Below, one piece after another: positions 8,901-17,443 of a DNA stretch of 64,000 nt. The notes below the pieces were generated by a model. It saw only the letters and a list, made by a program, of their open reading frames with translations. It made no database searches and was not told the DNA's origin. Each line of letters starts with the position of its first letter. Positions within the stretch are counted from its first letter, which is position 1. Position numbers and translations under genes: made by a program. The stretch is from Marinagarivorans cellulosilyticus (GTDB lineage: Bacteria > Pseudomonadota > Gammaproteobacteria > Pseudomonadales > Cellvibrionaceae), in assembly GCF_021655555.1 (NCBI RefSeq), contig NZ_AP023086.1, forward strand, positions 1,054,001 to 1,118,000, written 5' to 3'.

Positions 8901-11614
8901 AAATAACCTTGCGCTAACGACTGGCCAGCAATAACAAGCTCGCCATCTTCCCCTTTTTGTGCCAACTGAAATAGGCGTTTATTATCTTTCGTGAATCCCG
9001 AGTTTGTACGAACAATGAGTAATTGTCTATTCGGTAACGGGCGGCCAATAGATAGCGTGAAGTTAGCTTTGTGCTTGTTTACAACGTTTGGGCTTATGGC
9101 TGCGGTTGTGCCTAATTGCGCGCAGCTGGCGACAACGGTTGTTTCACTTGGCCCGTAAGTATTGAGTAGTTTTATTGGCTTCTTTGATGGCAATGCTTGG
9201 TAGCTTTTTACACGCTCCTCCAAAGCTGCTTCACCACCTATAATTACGGTGTGTAAGGCCGAGGGCAATAAACTACTCTGTTGGCTGCAGTAAAAAACCC
9301 ATTCGTGCCAAAATGCTGTGGGTAAGTCGAGTACTGATATGGATAGCGCTTCGCAGTAATGGTTAAATGCAGCCATTGAATCGAGCATATCGTCGTTGCG
9401 AATAACTAATGTTGCCCCAGTGCATAGGGTAATAAAAATTTCTTCTATGCAGGTGTCAAAATGCATTGGTGCAAAGTGTAATACACGGTCTGATGCTTTT
9501 ATTTGGTAGACATCGTTAGCACTACTAATGAAATCGTTCAATGCCTGTTGATCAATCATGACCCCTTTAGGCTGGCCTGTAGAGCCCGATGTATAAATGC
9601 CATAGGCTAATCGTGAGCTTGAATCTTGCTCTTTGTTAATCAGGTGCTCGAAGAACGCATTGGCATTAATACGTGAGTGCATTGCGAACTGCTTAATGCT
9701 CTCAAGTGCTACTATCGATATTGCTGTTTCAGCTTTTAAGGTGTAGCCACGCTGGTTAACAGCTGGATGCTGAGTATCAAAAATAGCAACCTTAGGTTTG
9801 GCATCTTTAATAATTTTTAAATTTCGCGCTTGTGGGCCGGTTGGGTCAATAAAAATAAACTGAGCATTAAGCGCGAGGCAGGCAAAAGATATAACAATGG
9901 ACCAAGGCCCGCGTGGTAGTGCCACAATGACGCTATCACCAGAGTGTACACCTTGCTGTGCTAACGTTTGAGCACAATCGACAATATAAGTGCCTAATTG
10001 CTGGTAGCTTATTGTTTGTCTTGAGGGTAGCGCGTTTGGGTCTGTAGATATTGCCTGATCTTCTGACTTATCGTTACCATCGTTAATAGGGGTATCGTCA
10101 AAATACTCTAGGGCTACTTTGTCAGGATCGTTTTGAATTGCAGCGTAGAGTGCACTTAATGCACAAGTAGAAGGCTCTTTAGTTTTTTCCCCTATTAGCC
10201 AAGAAGTAACATTGCGATTGACTTGTAGTGGTGTGTGACCTTGCTGCTCAATAATTTTTTCGCTAAGGGTTAAAAATCGATCCATGTAAGCTTCTAATTG
10301 CTCTGAATCGTAAAGGTTTGGGTTTGCATCTAAAAGAAAAAGAAGGTCGCCTTGGCTTGTTAGGGAAAATGAAAAAGAAATATCCTCAACTGGGCCTGCA
10401 GATATGGGGTGAATAATTGTCTTAGCTGCTGAGAATTTAGGCGCGCGGTCAAAAGGCATAACATTGACTACAGGGCCAAAAGCCCGCAAAGGCGTGGCAG
10501 TATTATCCATTGCATGCTGAGATTGTTTTAAATGGGCATTAAGCTGTTCATAGCGGTAGCGGTTATGTTTTTTGCTTTCGACCAATTGATGGCACACCTT
10601 TTTAAGCAGTGTATTAAAAGTGCTAACTCCGCTTAGATCTATAGGCAGTGGAACAATGTTCATGACCATGGCTGGTATTTTTAAGGCTGCTGAGCCCATG
10701 CGATTCATCACAGGTTGGCCCAAATTAATGTATTGTGAGCCTGTATGTTGAAAGATAAAGGCAGCAACGAGTGCATTTAAACCATGGGCCCAGTGGCACG
10801 GGTTCTGTGGCTCGCTATTATGCTGGCATAAACCGTTGAATTGCTCTAGCCAAGCTTGTGGTATTTTTCGCTTTGCGCGCAATGCTTGCTGGGTGAAATT
10901 TAAAGCGGATGACTTTTTAACTGTTAAAGTAACTGGCGCAGGCTTGTTTTTTAAAAGTTTTAGCCAGTAGTCTTTATCCTGAAGATAAGCCTCTGAGTTC
11001 TGATATTGCTGGTCTGTTGTAACCAGCTGTTTATAGCCTTCTACCGATTCTTGCCATTGAACTTTGGCGGGCAATTGCGGGGCGCGATAATGTGCAGCAA
11101 CGTGCTGACCAATAATGGAATAAGAAAAACCATCGCAAGCAATATGATGGATCATCAAAAACCATGCGTAATGGTTTTCGGCCAGTTTAATTAATGTACT
11201 GCGATAGGGTGGTTCTTTATCTAGCTGTATAACATTTTGTAACTGCTCTTGAGCCCACTGTTTAGCATGCGATAAGGCAGAATTTTTACTGTCTTGTATT
11301 TGGCTTTGGGCATCATATAGCGTTGTTATTTCTTCGGGGGGTATTAATGTTTGCTCTGCTTGCCCGTCAATAGCAAAAAATCGGGTGTTAAGTGGTGCGC
11401 AATTTTTTAGTACTTCATTGATGGCATTTAATAATCGCTGAGGTTCTACTGATGAAAATTCAATGAGCTCGGCGGTGTTGTAATGTGGTGAGTTTGGCGT
11501 TAGTTGTTGCCCCAGCCATATTCCCATTTGCGCTAAACTTAGCGGGTAGGTAGGTAGCGCAGGGTGATTTGTTTGCGGCGCTTCGTTGATGTCGCTGGCT
11601 GTATTTGCTGGCAT
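5957..11614 (-). CDS. mxcG: NRPS C-A-T-reductase fused to a siderophore-interacting (ferric-siderophore reductase) domain
   Basis: One uninterrupted 1885-residue frame. Domains in order: condensation (about 20-440, active-site HHIACDG near 155); adenylation (about 490-1040, P-loop YTSGSTGQPKG near 675, YGPSETT near 821); carrier (Ser in GGQSL near 1119); NAD(P)-dependent thioester reductase (about 1220-1560, GASGFVG near 1221, catalytic YQQSK near 1370); then about 300 residues of ViuB/SIP type (RTYSVRYYNP flavin motif, GPGGP, GDLTALPAI, C-terminal PYWRNGQDEEG). No thioesterase is present. The adenylation pocket reads D-T-E-D-I-G-T-V-V-K by alignment to GrsA; its acidic residues suit a basic amino acid such as lysine. 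Role: condense two DHB units with lysine and release the product reductively, as MxcG does. The fused SIP domain, normally a separate protein, is unusual. Confidence 0.88.
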   Translation of the reverse strand: MPANTASDINEAPQTNHPALPTYPLSLAQMGIWLGQQLTPNSPHYNTAELIEFSSVEPQRLLNAINEVLKNCAPLNTRFFAIDGQAEQTLIPPEEITTLYDAQSQIQDSKNSALSHAKQWAQEQLQNVIQLDKEPPYRSTLIKLAENHYAWFLMIHHIACDGFSYSIIGQHVAAHYRAPQLPAKVQWQESVEGYKQLVTTDQQYQNSEAYLQDKDYWLKLLKNKPAPVTLTVKKSSALNFTQQALRAKRKIPQAWLEQFNGLCQHNSEPQNPCHWAHGLNALVAAFIFQHTGSQYINLGQPVMNRMGSAALKIPAMVMNIVPLPIDLSGVSTFNTLLKKVCHQLVESKKHNRYRYEQLNAHLKQSQHAMDNTATPLRAFGPVVNVMPFDRAPKFSAAKTIIHPISAGPVEDISFSFSLTSQGDLLFLLDANPNLYDSEQLEAYMDRFLTLSEKIIEQQGHTPLQVNRNVTSWLIGEKTKEPSTCALSALYAAIQNDPDKVALEYFDDTPINDGNDKSEDQAISTDPNALPSRQTISYQQLGTYIVDCAQTLAQQGVHSGDSVIVALPRGPWSIVISFACLALNAQFIFIDPTGPQARNLKIIKDAKPKVAIFDTQHPAVNQRGYTLKAETAISIVALESIKQFAMHSRINANAFFEHLINKEQDSSSRLAYGIYTSGSTGQPKGVMIDQQALNDFISSANDVYQIKASDRVLHFAPMHFDTCIEEIFITLCTGATLVIRNDDMLDSMAAFNHYCEALSISVLDLPTAFWHEWVFYCSQQSSLLPSALHTVIIGGEAALEERVKSYQALPSKKPIKLLNTYGPSETTVVASCAQLGTTAAISPNVVNKHKANFTLSIGRPLPNRQLLIVRTNSGFTKDNKRLFQLAQKGEDGELVIAGQSLAQGYLNNPEQTQTYFTQLALGGAEAALPIYCTGDRARINADGNIEYLGRIDNEIKISGQRINPAEIESTLLQESNASEVAVIIAKIASASSRTPSLATPRIIAYIANSPSHNTSQKIPDATTLRQAVSQKLPAVMVPQQWIFCDILPKTPSGKVDKKQLLNNFIADHQHQLEHKTSNSEKEDTREYSSIEKNILAIWQEVLGLTQNTISSQDDFFVLGGQSLQLLQIATRLSAQLQCDVPVSLLFQHPTASTLAEALAPLLPNFNHKEQEALNANGVPKHRSTPSDGNSIIKSLRLPSNFPQATKCAKPTTLSNIFLTGASGFVGIQLLHHLLTTTSANITCLIRANNQQHAWEKIAHACRAQNLPALTKNARIHLILGSIEAPLFGLSQTDFNKLADNIDAVVHNAAITSIVRSYDSLAAANVSATIDCLRIAAQANATLHYVSTIAIGASLPLPEQTIAWHEGLNDGYQQSKWASESLIAQAQAFGVKSCIYRLPRVVGETRTGFINAKDLVWKIIAASERINALPITAISEPWLPVDIAAHTISQHLLTTHSATHENDITQVINCVPEKYTDLNALFEQLAPRYRDKQIAMPLWLKKLALSDNAEDQALSAFFQHAPKTMTLAKIDNQQFYGLLSKYKKSNDNRLNNDFSPYIASAEKQGLLKPDPTADTPKTAKRTPPRLLEVQACFNPHPQLRRILLTGDTLRNFPVDHYGGHIKIFLPRTHQQQPVLPTLGPKGPIWPADNERPITRTYSVRYYNPVNNTLAIDFVMHKHSGPAASWAQKAKPGDLIGVAGPGGPNPLLAPAQHHIIAGDLTALPAIQAIIEALPSTAKGAIFIAGEAHGFTLQHNTQLEIHWLSPKRAVLQQLQRQEQPQKQQENKKLGNQATSNSANRIAQQVLSAIQDYVQRADLITQLASDASGANTPLSGLAAGENSLVLAVRDYLRTTFKLPKALLYAVPYWRNGQDEEGYHQQRHTIMDEEY

Positions 11615-11624
11615 TGTTGTTCTC

Positions 11625-12587
11625 CTAGGCTGTTTCTGTAGCCGCAGGTTGTGCGCTAGCGCTTAATAAACTTGACCAATCATTTACTGTGGGGGTATCG
11701 GCCAGATCAATAAAGTCCACATTGGCGCCAGCGTTGCGCCACTGATCAAGTAGGCTCATTAAGCGGATAGAGTCCAGCCCTACATCCATCAAATTATCGC
11801 TAGCTTCAAAATCATCGGGGTGTATCTGCAGTGCTTGGGCAATTTGCCGTTGTAATTGGGCTGGAGAAAATACAGCTTGTTGATTTTGTATGGCGCTATC
11901 TTTTTGTTGTACTTTAGTCGTGTTTGCAGTTGATGGTTGGATGCTGTTAAGTGCTTCGCTTAAAGGTATTACTGAGCCGCATCGGCCAGCAATATATTGG
12001 CGAGCCATTTTATGTTCTTCTTCGCTAAAATCGGCACAGGCATCTTCAATAACAAAACACTGAATGTCGCGCATAAAGCCTTCGAGGCAGGTGCTTAAAA
12101 TACCAATGTGCGCATAAACACCGCAAATGACGAGCTGGTCTTTGTTGTTATCGCGCATCCATTGCTCTAAGGGTGTGCGTTGAAAAGCACTGTAGCGCCA
12201 TTTTGTAAATTGTAGCGCGCTTGCACTAGGGCTTAATTCGTTAATTATTCCGGTGGCCTTTGGCTCGTTTGACTGGGTGTTATCCGCACTTAAGCCTGGC
12301 CCCCAAAAGTCGGTAAGCAGCGCTCGGTCCTGAGGTGTTTGGTTTGGAGGTTGAGCAGTATAAACAGCCGTAATCCCTGAATTTTCACTCTTGTTTATTA
12401 ATGTTTGACAATTGTGAATAACGTTTTTAATGGGAGCCTGTGTTCTATCATAGAAGTCGACAAAATAATTTTGCATATCGTGAACAAGTAGGACCGCGCG
12501 CGAAGGGTTAATTTTCCAGTCGACACGGTTTGTGATGGGCGTGCAAGCCGAAGTAAGGTCGTATGATGAAATGCGAGGTATGGCCAT
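11625..12587 (-). CDS. entB: Bifunctional isochorismatase / aryl carrier protein
   Basis: The 320 residues divide into an isochorismatase domain (about 25-210; VLLVHDMQNYFVDF with the catalytic Asp, later GVYAHIGILSTCLEGF) and a C-terminal aryl carrier domain (about 235-310) with the phosphopantetheine serine in MDVGLDSIRLM. The first hydrolyses isochorismate to 2,3-dihydro-2,3-dihydroxybenzoate and pyruvate. The second carries DHB as a thioester for the NRPS condensation domain. The linker is longer and more Gln/Ser-rich than in EntB. The gene is 10 bases upstream of the NRPS start, in the biosynthetic operon. Confidence 0.92.
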   Translation of the reverse strand: MAIPRISSYDLTSACTPITNRVDWKINPSRAVLLVHDMQNYFVDFYDRTQAPIKNVIHNCQTLINKSENSGITAVYTAQPPNQTPQDRALLTDFWGPGLSADNTQSNEPKATGIINELSPSASALQFTKWRYSAFQRTPLEQWMRDNNKDQLVICGVYAHIGILSTCLEGFMRDIQCFVIEDACADFSEEEHKMARQYIAGRCGSVIPLSEALNSIQPSTANTTKVQQKDSAIQNQQAVFSPAQLQRQIAQALQIHPDDFEASDNLMDVGLDSIRLMSLLDQWRNAGANVDFIDLADTPTVNDWSSLLSASAQPAATETA

Positions 12588-12663
12588 GATATGTTCCTAC
12601 AAGTAATGAGTTTTGTGCGGTAGCTGTGTACAAAGCTGATTAATATGAATTAGCAATAGATGT

Positions 12664-14466
12664 TTAGGTGAGCGCTGCATTGATTTCTGCTAGCTGCTGA
12701 TTAATGCGTTGTCGTAAAGCCTTTTTGCTGACTTTGCCAAAGTGTGTTTTAGGGAATTTATTAATCATTTCTATTCGATCTGGATACTTGTATTCGGCCA
12801 AATCTTGTTCGCGTAAAAAACGCTTTATCGTAATAAGGTTTATGCGGGTATTATCCTGTGTGATGACATACGCACAGCTGCGCTCACCGAGATATTCATC
12901 ATCCATTGCAACAACAGCGGCATCGATTATTGCGGGGTGCTTAAGTAATTGTTCCTCGACTTCGGCTGCGGAAACTTTTTCGCCACCGCGATTAATTTGA
13001 TCTTTGTGGCGGCCTTCAACAACGAGATAACCTTCGGGCGTTAGGCTGACAATATCGCCGGTTCGATAGAATCCATCAGGGGTAAAAGCTTGTGCGTTGT
13101 GACTGGCTGCGCGATAGTAACCGCGAATAGTGTAAGGGCCCCGAGTTAATAAATGGCCAGCTTCGCCAATGGGTAGCGGTTGATCGTTGTCATCAACAAT
13201 AACTATTTCGTCATCAATAGAAATGGGCTTGCCCTGGGTATTCAGTACAATATCGTCAGTGTCATCAAGGCGTGTATAGTTCACTAAGCCTTCTGCCATA
13301 CCAAACACCTGTTGCACTTGGCATTTAAACGCTGCTTTAAGCTTTTTTGCGGTAACCGCGCTAAGCTTTGCCCCACCCACTTGGAGCACGGCTAGGCTCG
13401 TTAAATTGCTGGCTTTATTGGCAGTGTTGGAAGCTGCCGCAGATGTGTTTTGTTGGTGCTGTAGCCAAGCTATAGCAAGGGGTGGTACTAGCGCGCAATG
13501 CGTAACTTGGTGCTTTTCTATAAGGTTAAACGCATGCTTTGCTTCACTAATCGCGCTAAAAATAATGCATCCACCGGCTTCGAGTACGCCCAGTAAACCC
13601 GGTGAGCTAAGGGTGAAGTTATGCGCTGCAGGTAAAACGGCTAAATAACGAGATTGAGATGTCAAACCGCCAAGTTTTACGCTTTCGCGAATGCTGTAGT
13701 AATAATCGTTATGGCTGCGAGGAATTAATTTAGGCACATTGGTGGTGCCGCCGGATAACTGCAATAGTGCGATCTTGTCGGCATTTATTGTACTTTGGCG
13801 AATATGTATATTGGCGGTATAAAGCGTATTGAGTAAGTGAATGTGCTCGTTATTACTGTGCGTGGGCGTATCGAACTCGCAGGTTTTAGGTACCGCAATA
13901 ATATGGCGAACTAATTCGGTTGCTTCACTGTAATGGTTAAAGCCGCCAACACTTTTTAATGTTTGCTTTAACGGTTTTGTTACAGCCTTATTGAATTCGA
14001 ATGTGGCATAGCCAATAAAAGCTTTGGCATTACTGTGGCGAATAAAATGGTTTAATTCCGTTGCGCGATGTGCCGGCAGTGCCAGCACGGGTACCGCGCC
14101 AATATTTATTAAAGCAAAAAAAACTTCAATAAAGGCGCTTTGATTTGGTAACTGCACAACCACATTGTCGCCAGCGTTAATGCCAAGCGCTTGAAAGCTT
14201 GCCCCTAATTGTTGTGTGCGATGCCATAACTGCTGGTAGCTCCATTGTTGATCTCCGTCGATTATTGCAATGGCATCGGCGCTTTGCTGGGCTTTTTTTT
14301 GCAAAATTAGAGCAAGGCTTTCATCGCGCCAATAACCTTTGTTGCGATAAGCCTCTGCGACATCTGCCGGCCAAGGCGTTATGTCGCGCTCTACCGGCTG
14401 ATTTGCTAAAGCGGAGGGCTTAGACATAGCGCTTTGCGAACCGGCTGAACTCAAAGCGCTATTCAT
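12664..14466 (-). CDS. entE: 2,3-dihydroxybenzoate-AMP ligase
   Basis: A stand-alone aryl-acid adenylation enzyme of 600 residues. The ATP-binding loop is LSGGTTNVPKLIPRSH near residue 240, followed by FGMAEGLVNYTRLDD, YRTGDIV and the C-terminal lysine in FGKVSKKALR. It activates DHB as the adenylate and loads it onto the EntB carrier domain. It is about 50 residues longer than typical EntE/DhbE because of an N-terminal tail and Ala/Asn/Ser-rich insertions (for example NTSAAASNTANKA). Its ATG overlaps the entC stop by 4 bases, so the two are translationally coupled. Confidence 0.93.
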   Translation of the reverse strand: MNSALSSAGSQSAMSKPSALANQPVERDITPWPADVAEAYRNKGYWRDESLALILQKKAQQSADAIAIIDGDQQWSYQQLWHRTQQLGASFQALGINAGDNVVVQLPNQSAFIEVFFALINIGAVPVLALPAHRATELNHFIRHSNAKAFIGYATFEFNKAVTKPLKQTLKSVGGFNHYSEATELVRHIIAVPKTCEFDTPTHSNNEHIHLLNTLYTANIHIRQSTINADKIALLQLSGGTTNVPKLIPRSHNDYYYSIRESVKLGGLTSQSRYLAVLPAAHNFTLSSPGLLGVLEAGGCIIFSAISEAKHAFNLIEKHQVTHCALVPPLAIAWLQHQQNTSAAASNTANKASNLTSLAVLQVGGAKLSAVTAKKLKAAFKCQVQQVFGMAEGLVNYTRLDDTDDIVLNTQGKPISIDDEIVIVDDNDQPLPIGEAGHLLTRGPYTIRGYYRAASHNAQAFTPDGFYRTGDIVSLTPEGYLVVEGRHKDQINRGGEKVSAAEVEEQLLKHPAIIDAAVVAMDDEYLGERSCAYVITQDNTRINLITIKRFLREQDLAEYKYPDRIEMINKFPKTHFGKVSKKALRQRINQQLAEINAALT

Positions 14467-15701
14467 TGCTTTGCTCCTTGTGCGGTATTCATTTCGGCTC
14501 CCATGGCATTTAGCATGGTGTTGAATTTAGCGCCTGTTTCGAGTGTTTCTTTTTCGGGACTAGAGCCTGTAACAATACCCGCGCCGGCATAAAGTCGAAT
14601 TTTGCAATCTTCTACTTGTGCACAACGAATGGTAACAACCCATTCGCCGTCGCCTTCGCTGTTGCACCAACCAACCATGCCAGTAAATAAGTTGCGATCG
14701 TAATCTTCGAGTGCTTGTATTGCTTCGAACGCGGCTTGTGTTGGGTAACCGCATACCGCTGGGGTGGGGTGCATGGCAAGGGCGAGGGTGAGGGCGCTTG
14801 CCTGAGTGTCTTTTAATTCCCCTTCAATTTGAGTGCCTAGATGCCACATTGTCTCGGTTGATACTAATGAGGGTACATCGGGAATGTGTAAGTGTTTACA
14901 AAAAGGCGTAAGCGCTTCTTTAATGGCTTTAATCACAAGCGCATGTTCGCGCAGATCTTTCTCGGAGCATAAAAGCTGCTCTGCGCGGGCGTTATCCAGT
15001 ACGGGGTCTTGGCTGCGAGGTTCTGAACCGGCTAGTGGATGGGCGTACACGCGGTTACCCTTTCGGGCGATTAAAAGCTCTGGGCTAGCGCCAACTAACG
15101 TGTGCACGCGCTCACTGCTTTCTAACCCTTTAAGGTCGATTGCAAAGGTAAAGCCTTGAGTATTTTTGAGCGCGAGATTTTTTAGCAATGCATGGGTGTT
15201 AGGTGGTGTGGGGTAGTCAACTTCCAGTGTGCGAGATAGAACAACTTTTTCCAGTTCTCCGCGGGCAAAACGCTCAAGTGCATTTTGAACGCTACGCTTA
15301 AAAATAGAGGGTGCGGGCTGTTGCGTAATGGCCCCTGGTTGCTCGCTAATGGCTTCTTTTTTTAATGGCGTTAAAGTTTTTAAGTGTTCTAAGCCTATGG
15401 CAGTGGCAACATTTGTGCTAACGCGTAAATGCGCTGGACGCTTTACGTCAAAAGGAACTGCGCCAATAACAACCGGATTATTAAAACCTAGCTCTTTGGC
15501 AAAACGCAGTGATTCACAAGCTTGCTCTGCTAAGTTTTTTGTTCCTGCGACTAATAAACTGGCAAAAGGGGGCTTGGCTAATAAAGTGTTTTCTTTTGAG
15601 GTGAAAAACACATCGCTATGGGCACAGTATTGTTCGATTAAGGGCTGACTAAGGCTTGAAACGCCCGATAAATTGTTAACCTGTTCTGTAATTGGTTGCA
15701 T
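14463..15701 (-). CDS. entC: Isochorismate synthase
   Basis: A chorismate-utilising enzyme of 412 residues. Core motifs include KVVLSRTLEV, the GSEPRSQDP loop, SEKDLREHALV and the metal-site segment ending in FTGMVGW. It isomerises chorismate to isochorismate, the committed step of DHB synthesis. It is the first gene of the leftward operon entC-entE-entB-NRPS-entA-mxcL-mxcM-MFS. A purine-rich GAGGAGAG lies just upstream of the ATG at 15701. The length and SEKD motif fit EntC/DhbC rather than anthranilate synthase. I cannot point to a convincing Fur box in the 175 bases upstream. Confidence 0.92.
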   Translation of the reverse strand: MQPITEQVNNLSGVSSLSQPLIEQYCAHSDVFFTSKENTLLAKPPFASLLVAGTKNLAEQACESLRFAKELGFNNPVVIGAVPFDVKRPAHLRVSTNVATAIGLEHLKTLTPLKKEAISEQPGAITQQPAPSIFKRSVQNALERFARGELEKVVLSRTLEVDYPTPPNTHALLKNLALKNTQGFTFAIDLKGLESSERVHTLVGASPELLIARKGNRVYAHPLAGSEPRSQDPVLDNARAEQLLCSEKDLREHALVIKAIKEALTPFCKHLHIPDVPSLVSTETMWHLGTQIEGELKDTQASALTLALAMHPTPAVCGYPTQAAFEAIQALEDYDRNLFTGMVGWCNSEGDGEWVVTIRCAQVEDCKIRLYAGAGIVTGSSPEKETLETGAKFNTMLNAMGAEMNTAQGAKQ

Positions 15702-15780
15702 AGATAACTCTCCTCTAATTTAGTGGATAAAGTACGTCTTCTGTAATGGCGCTATAGGTTTGGCTTAGATGCGGTTGTAT

Positions 15781-15820
15781 TTAACACTGCCGCAAGGGGT
15801 CCATTAGCGGCAGTGCTTAA
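15781..15820. repeat. Inverted repeat between the receptor-side genes and entC
   Basis: CACTGCCGC at 15785-15793 is perfectly inverted as GCGGCAGTG at 15807-15815, and TTAA flanks both arms (one bulged C). It lies downstream of the leftward DUF4198 gene and upstream of entC. It could terminate the upstream transcript or partially separate the two transcription units, but no U-tract is seen. Confidence 0.5.
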
Positions 15821-15876
15821 TGCATTGGGTTTAGGTCGGGAATCCTTTGGGGCCGCAATGCAAGGTTTTTGGGTGC

Positions 15877-16875
15877 TTATTGTGGTGTAACTTCAAGGGT
15901 CAAAAAGAACGCGTAAATATCTGTATTGCTCACCTTGTTGGCATCAGAGTTTTTCGATCGGCTTGGTAGTGAAAGCTCGCCTTCAATTAAATAAAGTCCT
16001 GGCTCTGACCATGTAATACTGAATTCCCCTTTCTTGTTGAGGGTGGGGGTTTCAGTATTACGTTGGTTGCGGTAGCGAGTATTGTGGTGAGTGATTTTTA
16101 AATCTACCGATTCTTGCAGGTCTTTATCTGTAATGGCTTTACCATTAAATAATAACGTGTATTTAGCGGCTTCTTTTGCAAATAGCTCGTTAGGGTGGGT
16201 ATTGTGCTTTAGCTCTAAGCCTCTACCCGTTGGCGCAATGGCTTTATTGCTAAGATCGTTTCGGGTAACGTAGGTATGAATATCGTTATAGATACGCAAT
16301 GTCTTTAGCTCTGTTGCACCGTTGGGTAGTTTTTCTTTTACGTGCTCTAGTGGGCCGAACAAACGACTCGGTGTGCCATCGCTCTTTTTGAATAAGGTGA
16401 CATCTACCGGGTTTTGAATAACATTAACGCGGTAGGTGCCTGAGTGTTCCAATGTAAGGGCTGTGGCGCTTTTACGGCCTAGGTTTACCATGGGTAAATC
16501 CGCGCCGGTTTTGCCATCGGGTGTAATAACATTTACACGCGTTGAATTCAGCATTTTTACCATGGGGTTATTGCTTTGATCTTCACCTTTGCTGGCTTCG
16601 GCTTTGTCGTTAAGCGCTTGAATGGGAATGCCACCAAGAGGAAGGTCTGGGTGGAAAATATCATTAGAAATACTAAAGTCGATGCTTACCATCGGGGCTT
16701 TATCGCCAGATAAGATACTGTGGCTGGGAATAACCCACCGGCTATGGCCGAATGCCGAGCTGCACAGTAGTGTGGAGCATAGACCAAGAGCAATAGCTCC
16801 TAAATGCATGCCTTGTTTACTCTTGCGTATTACATGTTGATTTTGGCAACTTGCCGGTAGTGTCTTAATAAACAT
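15877..16875 (-). CDS. DUF4198-family periplasmic protein
   Basis: The 332-residue secreted protein has a signal-peptide-like stretch within residues 23-45 (MHLGAIALGLCSTLLCSSAFGHS) and then the start of a DUF4198 domain (SRWVIPSHSILSGDKAPMVS). DUF4198 proteins are often encoded beside TonB-dependent receptors and are thought to assist metal or metallophore uptake in the periplasm; a specific role is unproved. The predicted mature protein is rich in beta-strand-like segments. It is 7 bases downstream of the DUF2271 gene and part of the receptor-PepSY-DUF2271-DUF4198 transcription unit. Confidence 0.75.
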   Translation of the reverse strand: MFIKTLPASCQNQHVIRKSKQGMHLGAIALGLCSTLLCSSAFGHSRWVIPSHSILSGDKAPMVSIDFSISNDIFHPDLPLGGIPIQALNDKAEASKGEDQSNNPMVKMLNSTRVNVITPDGKTGADLPMVNLGRKSATALTLEHSGTYRVNVIQNPVDVTLFKKSDGTPSRLFGPLEHVKEKLPNGATELKTLRIYNDIHTYVTRNDLSNKAIAPTGRGLELKHNTHPNELFAKEAAKYTLLFNGKAITDKDLQESVDLKITHHNTRYRNQRNTETPTLNKKGEFSITWSEPGLYLIEGELSLPSRSKNSDANKVSNTDIYAFFLTLEVTPQ

Positions 16876-16882
16876 AGGGCAC

Positions 16883-17443
16883 CTAGTTAAAAGTTTTCGG
16901 TAATTGAATTGTGGTTTGGCCTATTTCGCCATCAGCGGGAATTGTTATTGTGCTGCCTGCGCTATCTTGCGTGAACATAATTGGTTGCCGAATATAAGTT
17001 CTATCACCCTCTTCGCGCACCATTTCAATATTCAATAACAACTCATCGAGTTTGATGGTTTTCCCTTTGTTGTCTTTGCCATCCCACTGTAATGAATAAG
17101 TACCAGGCTTTTGTGTGGCGCCGCTAAGGCCGTCTAAGCTTTGAGCGTTGTGCAATTTGCGGCCTAGTTTTCGCCACCATTGGCGCATATCTTTTAGCCA
17201 TGTTTCGTCGTCGTACCATACCGCCAGTGTTTTAATGGGTTTTCGGTTTGTATCTTCTAGCCACACGGCCACAAATGGGCGATGGTAAGGTGATGCATCA
17301 ATGGTTGGTACGGTTATAGTGATATCTAATGCGTTTTTTTCTTTGGCATAAGATGGCATTGTCGTGAGCGGTAAAAGCAACAGTGTAATGCTGCACAAGT
17401 GCAGACACCGCTTAATTGTGCGTATTGGTTGAATCATTTTCAT
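16883..17443 (-). CDS. DUF2271-family periplasmic protein
   Basis: I start this gene at the ATG at 17443, which overlaps the upstream PepSY stop by one base (TAATG) and has GGAG a few bases upstream; a longer frame from 17479 lies inside the PepSY gene. The resulting protein is 186 residues, with a signal peptide ending near MPSYA. The mature part carries the DUF2271 pattern (PFVAVWLEDTNRKPIKTLAVW, then W...LR..W..., and YSLQWDGKDNKGK). DUF2271 proteins commonly accompany PepSY membrane proteins and siderophore receptors, and the gene may work with them in periplasmic iron handling (inference). Confidence 0.75.
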   Translation of the reverse strand: MKMIQPIRTIKRCLHLCSITLLLLPLTTMPSYAKEKNALDITITVPTIDASPYHRPFVAVWLEDTNRKPIKTLAVWYDDETWLKDMRQWWRKLGRKLHNAQSLDGLSGATQKPGTYSLQWDGKDNKGKTIKLDELLLNIEMVREEGDRTYIRQPIMFTQDSAGSTITIPADGEIGQTTIQLPKTFN

